64,000 bases of DNA from Rhodoblastus sp963704565 (lineage in GTDB: Bacteria > Pseudomonadota > Alphaproteobacteria > Rhizobiales > Beijerinckiaceae). The notes under the pieces were generated by a model, which saw nothing but the letters and a program-made list of their open reading frames with translations, ran no database searches and was not told the origin of the DNA. The position numbers were made by a program, and so were the translations under genes. Positions within the stretch are counted from its first letter, which is position 1; each line of letters begins with the position of its first letter. The stretch covers positions 1,550,001-1,614,000 of the forward strand of contig OY969917.1 of assembly GCA_963704565.1 (NCBI GenBank). Reading direction: 5' to 3'. Positions 1 through 9,015 of the stretch are shown here, one piece after another.

Positions 1-15
1 AAGGATTGCGAAATT

Positions 16-759
16 TTGCCCGATCGCCGCGCCGAACCCGAAAATCCGCCCGCGCCGCGCGTCCTTGCCCTTGGCGACGCCGCCGCGACGGTGTTTTTCG
101 GCGCGCTTGTCGCGCCAGAGATTCACGCCCAAGTCCGCGCCTTCTGCGCCGCGCTCGCCGCCGCGCCGATCGCCGGCGTCGAGGAATGGGCGCCGGCTTT
201 CGCCTCCGCCACCGTGTGGTACGATCCGGACCGGATCGCTTTCGACGATCTTGCTGTACGGCTCGCCGCGCTGGCCCAGGCGCCCGCAACCGTGGCTCCC
301 ACAGGCGCCCTGTTCGAAATTCCCTTCTGCGTCGAGGGCGATTTCGCCCCCGATCTCGACGAAGTCGTGCGGCTCAAAAGTCTGACGGCGCGGGACTGGC
401 TGAAAAAATTCGGCGAATTGACGCTTGAGGTCTTTATGCTCGGCTTCCAGCCCGGCTTCGCCTATCTCGGCGTGCTGCCCGAGGCGCTGTCGGTCCCGCG
501 CCTCGCCACGCCGCGCCCAAAGATTCCCGCCGGCTCGGTCGCCATCGCCGATTCCATGTGCGCCGCCTATCCCTTTGCAAGCCCCGGCGGCTGGCGCCTG
601 ATCGGCCGCACCCCGGCGGTTTTGTTCGACGTGAACAACGACGCGCGCCCGGCCTTGCTCGCGCCCGGCGACCGCGTGCGCTGGCGCGAGGTGTCGCGCG
701 CCGAATATGACGCGCTGAATGGCTGCTGTCGCGCCGACGATCTGCGGGTGGAAAAATGA
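16..759 (+). CDS. pxpB: 5-oxoprolinase subunit B (PxpB/KipI family)
   Basis: One subunit of the ATP-dependent PxpABC 5-oxoprolinase, which opens pyroglutamate to glutamate in the cytoplasm. The 247-residue protein has the family length and the conserved core around residues 138-160 (FMLGFQPGFAYLG) followed by PRLATPRPKIPAGSVAIA, both hallmarks of the KipI/allophanate-hydrolase-subunit-1 fold. The following gene starts inside its stop codon (ATGA), and pxpC and pxpA follow, which fixes the assignment. The proposed start is a TTG at 16. The frame stays open to the left edge of the window, so the true start may lie a few codons upstream and the gene could be slightly incomplete here. Confidence 0.9.
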   Translation: MPDRRAEPENPPAPRVLALGDAAATVFFGALVAPEIHAQVRAFCAALAAAPIAGVEEWAPAFASATVWYDPDRIAFDDLAVRLAALAQAPATVAPTGALFEIPFCVEGDFAPDLDEVVRLKSLTARDWLKKFGELTLEVFMLGFQPGFAYLGVLPEALSVPRLATPRPKIPAGSVAIADSMCAAYPFASPGGWRLIGRTPAVLFDVNNDARPALLAPGDRVRWREVSRAEYDALNGCCRADDLRVEK

Positions 760-1763
760 GCGCGCGCCTGACCGTTTTGCGCCCCGGCGCCGGCGTCACG
801 GCGCAGGATTTCGGCCGCAAGAAATTTCGCGCCTTGGGCGTCGCGCTTTCCGGCGCGCTCGATCCAGTTTTTCTGGCCTCAGCCAATATCTTGGCGGGCG
901 CGCCCGAGGGCGCCGCCGGGCTGGAAATCCTGCTCGCCGCGCCCGAACTTCGCATGACCGAAGGCGCGGCGCGGATCGGTCTTGCCGGTGATTTTTCCGG
1001 CGTGATTGAGCGGGCAGAGGGCGGGCGCGAAGGAATCTCCTCGTGGCGCGGCGTGGTTTTGCGCGCGGGCGACGTTCTGGGGCTGAAACTCGGGCGCGGC
1101 CCGGCTTTTCTCGGCTTTTCCGGCGGGCTCGACCTGCCCAAGGTTCTCGGCTCGCGCGCGACCTTCTTGCGCGCGGGTTTCGGCGGACTGGAAGGCCGCG
1201 CTTTGCGCGCCGGCGACACGCTTTGCTGCGGCGCGGCCGAGGGCGGCGATGTTTCCGCGCCGCCGTTATGGCATGAAGCCGGCCCGATCCGCTTCATCTC
1301 CGGCCCGCAAGACGATCATTTCACGCCCGAGGCGCTCAAAACATTCGCCACGGCGCAATGGCGCGTCGGCGCCGACAGCGACCGCATGGGCCTGCGCCTC
1401 ACCGGCCCGCGCCTCGCCCACAATGCGCTGGGCGCCAATATTGTCTCCGACGGCGCGACCCCCGGCGCGATCCAGGGCCCCGGCGACGGCCAGCCGATCG
1501 TGTTGCGCGCCGATGGACAGACCTCCGGCGGCTACGCCAAGATCGGCTGCGTCATCTCCGCCGACCTGCCCAGGCTCGCCCATCTCGCGCCGGGCGATGT
1601 TTTGAGCTTCGCGCGAGTGGATCATGAAGAAGCCGCGACGGCGCGGCGCCGGGCGCGCGAGATTTTTGAGGAATGGCGGGCGCGCGTGGCGCCGACGGGA
1701 ATTCTGGACGACGGGAAATTATGGACCGAAAATCTGATCAGCGGCGCGACTTGGGGGGAGTGA
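756..1763 (+). CDS. pxpC: 5-oxoprolinase subunit C (PxpC/KipA family)
   Basis: Partner subunit of PxpB in the 5-oxoprolinase complex, of the biotin-dependent carboxyltransferase-like KipA/allophanate hydrolase subunit 2 family. The 335 residues show the family landmarks: N-terminal VLRPGAGVTAQDFGR, LGVALSGALDP, a central GFSGGLDLPKVLGSRAT, and the C-terminal SDGATPGAIQGPGDGQPIVLRADGQTSGGYAKIG block, written here as overlapping short motifs. It overlaps pxpB by four bases and so is translationally coupled. A 371-base gap containing a perfect inverted repeat separates it from pxpA, so pxpA may have its own promoter or be read through the hairpin. Confidence 0.92.
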   Translation: MSARLTVLRPGAGVTAQDFGRKKFRALGVALSGALDPVFLASANILAGAPEGAAGLEILLAAPELRMTEGAARIGLAGDFSGVIERAEGGREGISSWRGVVLRAGDVLGLKLGRGPAFLGFSGGLDLPKVLGSRATFLRAGFGGLEGRALRAGDTLCCGAAEGGDVSAPPLWHEAGPIRFISGPQDDHFTPEALKTFATAQWRVGADSDRMGLRLTGPRLAHNALGANIVSDGATPGAIQGPGDGQPIVLRADGQTSGGYAKIGCVISADLPRLAHLAPGDVLSFARVDHEEAATARRRAREIFEEWRARVAPTGILDDGKLWTENLISGATWGE

Positions 1764-2001
1764 GAGCCACGCCTCGATTTCAATGTTGGCTTCCGGTTCG
1801 TTCCCGCGGGAACCGCGAGGCTCAAACTTCGAGCCCGACAGGTCTCTGACCGGACACGAGTTTGCGTTGCAACTTTCAAGAATTTTGCAATGCGAATCGT
1901 ACCCATTGAAATCAACGGGTTGGCCGGCGCCGAATTTGGGTGCAAAAAAGGGGGTCCGCCGTTCACATCCGCAAAGGCTCGACGCGATCGGAGTCCAAAA
2001 C

Positions 2002-2084
2002 CGTCATTGCGAGCGAAGCGAAGCAATCCACCTCGCGACCTGTTCAAAGATTGCATGGATTGCTTCGCTTCGCTCGCAATGACG
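2002..2084. repeat. Perfect 29-bp inverted repeat (REP-like palindrome) between pxpC and pxpA
   Basis: The arms at 2002-2030 and 2056-2084 are perfect reverse complements (left arm starts cgtcattgcgagcgaagcga) and flank a 25-base loop. This sequence type is a familiar dispersed palindrome in alphaproteobacterial genomes. It occupies most of the usable part of the 1764-2134 intergenic stretch; nothing else was recognised there. In RNA it would form a very stable hairpin inside a pxpBC-pxpA transcript, but no T-tract follows, so it is not a normal intrinsic terminator. Confidence 0.9.
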
Positions 2085-2134
2085 GCGCGGCCCTACGTCT
2101 TTTGAAAACCTTCGACTGAAAACGACATTCCGAC

Positions 2135-2905
2135 ATGACCCAAAAAATCAATCTCAACGCCGATCTCGGCGAAAGTTTCGGCGCCTGGCGCATGGGCGAT
2201 GACGACGCCCTGTTGCGCGTGGTGCAATCGGCGAGTCTGGCCTGCGGCTTTCATGCCGGCGATCCGGTCACCATGCGGCGGACCGTGCGCGCGGCGCTAG
2301 AGGAGGGCGTCAGCATCGGGGCGCATCCGTCCTATCCCGATCTGCAAGGTTTTGGGAGGCGCTCGATGCGCTGCTCGGCGGAGGAAATCGAGGCTCTGGT
2401 TCTGTACCAGATCGGCGCGCTCGACGGCTTCGCCAAGGCCGAAGGCGGGCGGGTCAGCCATGTCAAGCCGCATGGCGCGCTCAGCAACAATTCCTGCCGC
2501 GACGCCGCGCTGGCGCAAAGCATCGCGCGAGCGGTCAAGGCCTTTGACCAAAATCTGATCCTGCTCGCGCCGGCCCTTTCGCGGCTGGCCGAGGCCGGCG
2601 TGGCGGCGGGCCTGAGAGTCGCGCTCGAAATCTTCGCCGACCGGACTTATGAGGACGACGGCGCGCTGACGCCGCGTTCCGAGCCCGGCGCGGTCCTGGA
2701 CGACGCCGCCGCCTGCGGCGTCCATGTCGCTTCCATGCTCGACGCCAAGGGGCTGGTGACGCGGAGCGGAAAAATCCTGCCGACGCCGATCCATAGTGTC
2801 TGCGTCCATGGCGACGGGTCGCGCGCGTTCGAGACCGCGCTGACTTTAAGAGAATTCCTGAGCGAAAAATTTTCGCTGGCGCCGCTTCCGGCCTTTTTTG
2901 CCTGA
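2135..2905 (+). CDS. pxpA: 5-oxoprolinase subunit A (PxpA, LamB/YcsF family)
   Basis: Third subunit of the 5-oxoprolinase. The 256-residue protein matches LamB/YcsF length and motifs: N-terminal INLNADLGESFGAWRMGDD, then SASLACGFHAGDPVTMRRTV, IGAHPSYPDLQGFGRRSM, HVKPHGAL near residue 110, EIFADRTYEDDGALTPR and SVCVHGD near the end. These include the conserved Asp and His positions of the TIM-like fold. The ATG lies after a short AT-richer leader. Together with pxpB and pxpC it gives a complete pyroglutamate-recycling unit; the operon is interrupted only by the palindrome at 2002-2084. Confidence 0.95.
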   Translation: MTQKINLNADLGESFGAWRMGDDDALLRVVQSASLACGFHAGDPVTMRRTVRAALEEGVSIGAHPSYPDLQGFGRRSMRCSAEEIEALVLYQIGALDGFAKAEGGRVSHVKPHGALSNNSCRDAALAQSIARAVKAFDQNLILLAPALSRLAEAGVAAGLRVALEIFADRTYEDDGALTPRSEPGAVLDDAAACGVHVASMLDAKGLVTRSGKILPTPIHSVCVHGDGSRAFETALTLREFLSEKFSLAPLPAFFA

Positions 2906-2996
2906 ACTGCGCGCGTGCGCCGGCTTGCGTCGGCGCGCGCGGCGATTATGCTCGCGCGCAATTCGCTCGATAAGCGAGTCTGGACAGGAGCGCCCG

Positions 2997-4355
2997 ATGT
3001 CGTCACCCCTTCCCAATCGCGCGGAACGCTACGCCAAGGGAAAATCGCTACGCAAGGTCACGCCGCGCGGCGCCCATGGCAAACTGGTCGGGCCGATGGA
3101 CCGCGACGCCAATGCGATCCTCGCGGCGCAGAACAAGACCCGCCTGCCGGCGCTGATCCCCCTGCGCGCGGAGCTGATGGCGTCCAATCCTTTCGCTTAT
3201 CTGCGCGGCGCGGCGGCGGTCATGGCGCACGATCTGCAATGGCAGCCGATGGTCGGCGCCAAGGTCCAGGCCTGCGGCGACTGCCATCTCATGAATTTCG
3301 GCGCCTTCGCCACGCCCGAGGACAATATTCTCTTCGACATCAACGATTTCGACGAAACGCTGCCCGGCGTCGATTTCACCGTGGATTTGAAGCGGCTCGC
3401 CGCCAGCATCGTGGTCGCGGCCGCCGATCTGGGCCTGGCGGCGGCAAAGCGCCGCGCGCTGGCGGCCACCGCCGTGCGCGCCTATCGCAAGCGCATGGAC
3501 AGCCTTTCCTATCTGACGCCGCTCGAAATCTGGCACAGCCGGATCGACCTCGAAAGCGAGACGCGGAAATTCCGGAACGCCGCCCTGCGCCGCAAGATCG
3601 AGGTTTTGATCGCCCGCGCGCGCGGCCGGGGTCTCGACCGCGACGACAATTTTCCCCGTCTCGCCGAATCCGGCGCGCCGGTCGTCCACGACAAGGCGCC
3701 GCGCATTTTCCATTTCCCGGCGGACTCGGATGCGGCCAGGGGTTTCGACCCCAAAGCCGCCCTCGCGGCCTATCGCGACATGCTCGCGCCGGCGGTGCGC
3801 AATCTGCTTGACCGTTATGCCTTACGGGATTTCGTGTTCAAGGCGGTGGGCGTCGGCTCGGTCGGCACTTATTGCTATGTCGGCCTCTATATGACCAGCG
3901 ACGACGAGCCGATCTTCCTGCAGATGAAGGAGGCCGTCCATTCGGTGCTCGAAGTTCTGGACGACCGCCTCGCCTACAAGGGCAATCAGGGCGAGCGCGT
4001 GGTCGAAGGCCAGCGCATGATGCAGGCCGCGAGCGATATTTTCCTCGGCTGGACCCGGAACAAGAAATCGGGCCGACAATATTACGTCCGCATCCTGAAA
4101 AACCGCCGTCTCGGCGCCATGAGCGAAATCGCCGAGGAGACGGGCATCGCGGAATATGCGCGACTGTGCGGCCGCACCCTGGCGCGCGCCCACGCCCGCT
4201 CCGGCGACCCGGCGATGATGTCGGGCTATATGGGCGACAGTGACGCCTTCGACGAAGCCATCGGCGATTTCGCCGTGGCCTATGCGAAGCAGACCGAGAT
4301 CGACCACCAGGCCTGGGCAAGCATTCAAAAATCAGCCGGAGGAGCCAAAAAATGA
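2997..4355 (+). CDS. DUF2252 family protein (kinase-like fold)
   Basis: Uncharacterised 452-residue DUF2252 protein. The ATG at 2997 is preceded by an acaggag ribosome-binding site, which makes it preferable to upstream in-frame starts. The signature CGDCHLMNFGAFATPEDNI then FDINDFDETLPG lies near residues 95-122. Its spacing (H-x-x-N followed by D-x-D-E) resembles the catalytic and metal loops of aminoglycoside-phosphotransferase/kinase-like folds, so an ATP-dependent phosphotransferase activity is possible but unproven. A later block, FLQMKEAVHSVLE and YCYVGLYM, is also typical of the family. The stop overlaps the next gene start (ATGA), implying co-transcription with the aldose-epimerase-like gene. 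Confidence 0.85.
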   Translation: MSSPLPNRAERYAKGKSLRKVTPRGAHGKLVGPMDRDANAILAAQNKTRLPALIPLRAELMASNPFAYLRGAAAVMAHDLQWQPMVGAKVQACGDCHLMNFGAFATPEDNILFDINDFDETLPGVDFTVDLKRLAASIVVAAADLGLAAAKRRALAATAVRAYRKRMDSLSYLTPLEIWHSRIDLESETRKFRNAALRRKIEVLIARARGRGLDRDDNFPRLAESGAPVVHDKAPRIFHFPADSDAARGFDPKAALAAYRDMLAPAVRNLLDRYALRDFVFKAVGVGSVGTYCYVGLYMTSDDEPIFLQMKEAVHSVLEVLDDRLAYKGNQGERVVEGQRMMQAASDIFLGWTRNKKSGRQYYVRILKNRRLGAMSEIAEETGIAEYARLCGRTLARAHARSGDPAMMSGYMGDSDAFDEAIGDFAVAYAKQTEIDHQAWASIQKSAGGAKK

Positions 4356-5222
4356 CCGCCGAAACAATCGCCCTCGCCAATGACTATATCGCGGTCGAAA
4401 TCGCCGCCCTGGGCGCCGAATTGCGCCGCCTGCGCGACAAGGCGGGACGTGATTTCCTGTGGAGCGGCGACCCGCAATATTGGAACGGCCGCGCGCCTTT
4501 GCTTTTCCCCATGGTGGGCCGCGCGGCGGGAGACCACATCAAGATCGGCGGCAAGTCTTTTCCCCTGCCCCAGCATGGCTTCGCCCGGCGCAGCCAATTC
4601 GAGACCGTGTCGGGTCTCGGCCACGCGCGCCGTGCAGCGGCTGGAGGACAGCGAGGCGACCCGCGCCGGCTTTCCTTATCGCTTCCGGCTCGACATCGCC
4701 CATGAATTGCGCGGCGCGACTCTGGCGGTTTCCGCCACGGTGACCAATCCCGGCGATGCGCCCCTGCCGGTTTCCTTCGGCTTTCACCCGGCCTTCCGCT
4801 GGCCCCTGCCCGACGCAAACGGCCCGCATGAGATCCTGTTCGAGAAAGACGAAACCGCGCCGGTGCGCCGCCTCGACGACGGCCTGATCGCGCCGCGCGA
4901 CGTTCCCACGCCCGTCGCCGGGCGCCGGCTGAAGCTCGATCATTCCCTGTTCGCCGAAGGCGCCTTGATCTTCGACCATCTCGCCAGCCGGCGTCTGGTC
5001 TATGGCCCGGCCGGCGGCCCGTCGCTCGCCTTCGCCTTTCCCGACCTGCCGCATCTCGCGCTGTGGACCAAGCCGGACGCGCCGTTCATTTGCATCGAGC
5101 CCTGGCAGGGCTATGCCGCGCCGACCGGATTCGACGGCGAATATGCCGAGCGGCCCGGCGTGGTGTCGATCGCGCCCGGCGCGCAGAAAGTCTTCGCGAT
5201 GGAGATTGAAGTCCGCGCCTGA
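4352..5222 (+). pseudogene. Aldose 1-epimerase-like protein, broken by a single-base frameshift
   Basis: The N-terminal part (MTAETIALANDYIAVEIAAL through GFARRSQFETV) is read in one frame from the ATG at 4352. The rest (TRAVQRLEDSEATRAGFPYR to the end at 5222) is read in the next frame. Removing one G from the ggg at 4612-4614 restores a continuous protein of about 290 residues with the galactose mutarotase-like features SFGFHPAFRWPLP and CIEPWQGYAAP. The upstream ATGA coupling to the DUF2252 gene is intact. Family members interconvert anomers of sugars. Either a recent pseudogene or, more likely given similar indels elsewhere in the window, a homopolymer sequencing error. Confidence 0.75.
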
Positions 5223-5229
5223 CGCGGCT

Positions 5230-6732
5230 TCACTCCACCGCGATCTCGTGCGTGCGGCCGATCAGCCGGGCGAGCTGTTTCATCCGCACGTTGAGGCGCT
5301 CGCCGGCGAGATCGGCGAGGTCGCGCGGCAAGGTGAGCGTCACCTTGCCCTTGCCGCACAAAAGTTTTATGCGCGGCAACACGCCGGGAGAAGAAGCCGA
5401 GACGTTATAAGCGACCCTCTGCGCCACGCCGAGGATGCGGGCGCGATCCATCAGCCGCGGCGTGGCGAGGCTGCGCATCTGCGGATTGACCTCCTCGTCC
5501 ACGCCGAGATGGCGATAGGCTACCGCCATGCCGAGATAGGCGCGTCCCGGATGATCGACGCCGACGAAGGGCGAATTGGCGATCAGGTTCAGCGAGAGTT
5601 CGGCGCGATAATCGGGCGAGGTGCGCCAGCCGATGTCGCCGAACAGGCAAGCGGCGTGACGCAGGCGCTTTTCTTCCACGGTCTCGTCGATATGGCTCGA
5701 CGCCATGAAGGCGTCGCTCCAGTGGATCAGCTCTTCGCCGTGACGCGGCGAGCGCGAGCGCAGGAGATTGTGCTCGCGCGCGCTTTCCAGCAGCGGGTCG
5801 CGCGCTCGCTTTTCCGCATCGAGCTGCTCATAGAGCAGGCCCTCGCGCAGACCGCCGATCGACACCGCCACCCGGCCCGGCTTGCCGCGCCGGATGATTT
5901 CCTCCAGCACCACGGCGGCATAGGCCAGCGTCGGACGGCGCGCCTGGGAAATGGCGCCGACGGAGACCAAAGCGTCGGTGTCCACGCGCTCGACCAGCGA
6001 GGCGAAATCGGCGGCCTCGCGCGCCGGAATGACATAGCCGTGCATGACGTCGAGCGGATAATTGCGCTGAACCATATGCAGCTTGGCGAGCGAGCGCCAG
6101 GCGCCGCCGACGACGTAGAGCGTGCGCCCGCGCAAATGGTCGAGCGGCGGGCAGGTAGCCATCGCCTGTTTGGCGATCCGAAGGGCGTTCTTGGGCGAGC
6201 GGCCCGAGGCGTCCATCAGCGCCAAAGTGCCGAGCTTGAGCGAGACCCCGGCGCCGACGCCGCCGGCCTTCACGTCGATCAGCTCCAGCGAGCCGCCGCC
6301 AAGGTCGCCGACCACGCCATCGGCGACCTGGCAGGTCGAGATCACGCCAAGGCCCGACAGTTCGGCCTCGCGAGCGCCGGAAATCAGTTCGATCGGCCGG
6401 CCGATCGCCTCGCCGGCGGCGGCAAGAAATTGCGGGCCGTTGCGCGCGTCGCGCGACGCCGCCGTCGCCACCGGGCGGACGTCCTCGATCTGCATGAATT
6501 CGCAGAGCTTGCGATAGCGCCGCAAGGCTTCGAGCGCCTTGTCGATTCCGTCCCGCGCCAGTTCGCCCGTCGTCGCCACGCCCTTGCCGAGGCCGCAGAT
6601 CGCCTTTTCGTTGAACAAAGGCGTCGGCGCGCGTGACAGAGCCTCATAGGCGACGAGGCGAACCGAATTCGAGCCGATGTCCACGATCGCCGTCGGGCGC
6701 GCGCCCGGCAGTCTGCCCTGTCCCTTGGTCAT
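5230..6732 (-). CDS. ppx: Exopolyphosphatase, Ppx/GppA family
   Basis: Processively removes phosphate from inorganic polyphosphate (or acts on pppGpp). The 500-residue protein carries the ASKHA-fold phosphate-binding motifs: IVDIGSNSVRLV near residue 17, the conserved ATAASRDARNGPQF region, EAELSGLGV, and VVGDLGGGSLELI near residue 140. An HD-like C-terminal extension (residues about 310-500) includes RLRHAACLFGDIGW. It starts three bases after the ppk stop codon on the same strand, so ppk and ppx form an operon making and degrading polyP. Its 3' end faces the epimerase-like gene only seven bases away. Confidence 0.93.
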   Translation of the reverse strand: MTKGQGRLPGARPTAIVDIGSNSVRLVAYEALSRAPTPLFNEKAICGLGKGVATTGELARDGIDKALEALRRYRKLCEFMQIEDVRPVATAASRDARNGPQFLAAAGEAIGRPIELISGAREAELSGLGVISTCQVADGVVGDLGGGSLELIDVKAGGVGAGVSLKLGTLALMDASGRSPKNALRIAKQAMATCPPLDHLRGRTLYVVGGAWRSLAKLHMVQRNYPLDVMHGYVIPAREAADFASLVERVDTDALVSVGAISQARRPTLAYAAVVLEEIIRRGKPGRVAVSIGGLREGLLYEQLDAEKRARDPLLESAREHNLLRSRSPRHGEELIHWSDAFMASSHIDETVEEKRLRHAACLFGDIGWRTSPDYRAELSLNLIANSPFVGVDHPGRAYLGMAVAYRHLGVDEEVNPQMRSLATPRLMDRARILGVAQRVAYNVSASSPGVLPRIKLLCGKGKVTLTLPRDLADLAGERLNVRMKQLARLIGRTHEIAVE

Positions 6733-6735
6733 GCC

Positions 6736-8943
6736 TCATTCCCGTTCGTTCTTGGGCCGTCCGGCCTTTTTCTGAAGGCTTTTGGGACTGGACTCGCGCA
6801 GCGCCTTGCCGCGTCCCGAAAGCGACGGATTGGTCATGAAATATTTGTGGACGTTGAAATGCTCCTCGTTGGGGCCGCATTCGACGCGCACGCTCGAACC
6901 GTCGGACAGGATGCGATAGGATTGCCGGTTGTCGATCAGATTGGCGAGCAGAATCTGCTCCAGCACCTGCTCGTGGGTGGTCGGATTGGTCACCGGCATC
7001 AGCACCTCGACGCGGCGCTCGAGATTGCGCTGCATGAGGTCGGCTGAGGAAATATAGACCGCCGCCTTGCTATGCGGCAGGCCGTGGCCGTCACCGAAGG
7101 CGTAAATGCGCGAATGTTCGAGGAAGCGCCCGATCACCGATTTGGCGCGGATATTTTCGGACAGGCCGGGAATGCCGGGACGCAGGCTGCAGATGCCGCG
7201 CACCACCAGATCGATCGACACGCCGGCCTGGCTCGCCGCGTAAAAGGCGTCGATGATTTCCGGATCGACCAGAGCGTTGCATTTGGCCCAGATCGCGGCG
7301 GGGCGCCCGGCCTTGGCGTGGGCGATTTCCTGCGCGACATGGTCGAGCAGCTTCTTCTTGAGCGAGAAGGGCGAGACCGCCATGCGCTCCAGCCCCGCCG
7401 GCTCGGCGTAGCCAGTGATGAAATTGAAGATGCGCGACACGTCGCGCGCGATCGCCGGCTCGGCGGTGAACAGCGAAATATCGGTGTAAATCTTGGCGGT
7501 GATCGGATGGTAATTGCCGGTCCCGATATGGCAATAAGTGACGAGCGCGCCGCCCTCGCGGCGCACCACCATCGACAATTTGGCGTGGGTCTTCAACTCG
7601 AGGAAGCCGAACACCACCTGCGCGCCGGCGCGCTCCAGGTCGCGCGCCCAGCGGATATTGGCCTCCTCGTCGAAGCGCGCCTTCAGCTCGACCAAGGCGG
7701 TGACCGATTTGCCGGCCTCCGCTGCTTCGATCAAGGCGCGGACGATCGGGCTGTCGGACGAGGTGCGGTAGAGCGTCTGCTTGATCGCCACGACATTGGG
7801 GTCGCGCGCCGCCTGCATCAGGAACTGCACCACCACGTCGAAGGATTCGTAGGGGTGATGGACGACGAGATCCTTCTGTTTGATCGCCAGGAAGCAATCG
7901 CCGCCATTGTCGCGCACCCGTTCCGGGAAGCGCGCGGTATAGGAATAGAATTTGAGGTCGGGCCGCGGCAGGTTGACGACCTCGGACAGATCCCTCATCG
8001 CCAGCATGCCGTCGAGCGCGATGACGTCCTCCGCCGGAACGTCGAGCTCCTCGGCGACGAAGGCGCGCATGTCATTCGGCATCTGCGAGTCGGTTTCGAG
8101 CCGGATCACCGAGCCGCGCCGGCGCCGCTTCAATGCGGTCTCGAACTGGCGCACCAGGTCTTCCGCCTCTTCCTCGACTTCAAGATCGCTGTCGCGGATG
8201 ACCCGGAAGACGCCCTGCGCCTTCACCTGATAGCCGGGGAACAATTTCTGGACATGGGTGAAGATCACCGCTTCCAGCAGCACCAGCCGCACACCCTCGC
8301 CGGGCGCGTCGGGCAGGCGGATGAAACGTTCGATCACGCTCGGCATGCGCACCAGCGCCTGCATCCGCGCGCCGGTCGGGGCATGGACGAGGTCGAAGGC
8401 CAGTGTCAGGCCGAGATTGGGGATGAAGGGGAAGGGATGGGCCGGATCGACCGCGAGCGGCGTCAGGACCGGGAAAATATGCTGGAAGAAATGGTCGTCG
8501 AGCCAGATTCTTTCGGCCTTTTTGAGCGCGGCCGGATCGACGAAAAAGACATGCTCGGCCTTCAGCAATTCCTCAAGCTGGCGCCACAGGCCGACCTGGG
8601 TATCGGCCAGCTCCGAGACGCGCGCGTTGATGAGCGGCAATTGTTCTTCCGGCAGAAGGCCGTCGTCCGAGAGCGTCTCCACCCCGCTGCGCACCTGCCC
8701 GCAAATACCGGCGACGCGGACCATGAAGAATTCGTCGAGATTATTGGCCGAGATCGAGACGAAGCGCACGCGCTCCAGCAGCGGATGGCTGGCGTTGGCG
8801 GCCTCCAGCAGCACGCGGCGATTGAACTCCAGCCACGACAATTCGCGGTTGATGAATCTCTTGGGCGAAGCGCGCAGAGCCTCGCCCGACGCCGCTTCCC
8901 CATGCTCACGCGCCGTCTCGACGTCCACGATCGCCTCGGTCAT
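6736..8943 (-). CDS. ppk1: Polyphosphate kinase 1
   Basis: Reversible transfer of the ATP gamma-phosphate to long-chain polyphosphate, usually membrane-associated. The 735 residues fit PPK1. The N-terminal domain has FINRELSWLEFNRRVL and VRFVSISANNLDEFFMVRVA. The two phospholipase-D-like catalytic domains contain LKTHAKLSMVVRR, whose His is about residue 453 and is the expected phosphorylated residue, and GLPHSKAAVYISSADLMQRN, His about 624. YCHIGTGNYHP is also conserved. The C-terminal tail is short and basic (KKAGRPKNERE). Downstream ppx is three bases away, and the hdaA gene precedes it by 72 bases, a neighbourhood common in Hyphomicrobiales. Confidence 0.96.
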   Translation of the reverse strand: MTEAIVDVETAREHGEAASGEALRASPKRFINRELSWLEFNRRVLLEAANASHPLLERVRFVSISANNLDEFFMVRVAGICGQVRSGVETLSDDGLLPEEQLPLINARVSELADTQVGLWRQLEELLKAEHVFFVDPAALKKAERIWLDDHFFQHIFPVLTPLAVDPAHPFPFIPNLGLTLAFDLVHAPTGARMQALVRMPSVIERFIRLPDAPGEGVRLVLLEAVIFTHVQKLFPGYQVKAQGVFRVIRDSDLEVEEEAEDLVRQFETALKRRRRGSVIRLETDSQMPNDMRAFVAEELDVPAEDVIALDGMLAMRDLSEVVNLPRPDLKFYSYTARFPERVRDNGGDCFLAIKQKDLVVHHPYESFDVVVQFLMQAARDPNVVAIKQTLYRTSSDSPIVRALIEAAEAGKSVTALVELKARFDEEANIRWARDLERAGAQVVFGFLELKTHAKLSMVVRREGGALVTYCHIGTGNYHPITAKIYTDISLFTAEPAIARDVSRIFNFITGYAEPAGLERMAVSPFSLKKKLLDHVAQEIAHAKAGRPAAIWAKCNALVDPEIIDAFYAASQAGVSIDLVVRGICSLRPGIPGLSENIRAKSVIGRFLEHSRIYAFGDGHGLPHSKAAVYISSADLMQRNLERRVEVLMPVTNPTTHEQVLEQILLANLIDNRQSYRILSDGSSVRVECGPNEEHFNVHKYFMTNPSLSGRGKALRESSPKSLQKKAGRPKNERE

Positions 8944-9015
8944 GTTTCCTCGTCGCCTGTTTCGGCCAGCCTTGAAAATCTTTTGCGACAGGTTTCGCCC
9001 CGGCGCGGCGATCCG

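Noticed and set aside
2909..2943. GC-rich stem-loop after pxpA
   Set aside because: The stem has a bulge and no T-tract follows; probably not an intrinsic terminator.
5002..6636. 544-residue plus-strand ORF opposite ppx
   Set aside because: Overlaps two well-supported genes and has no recognisable domain; typical high-GC spurious frame.
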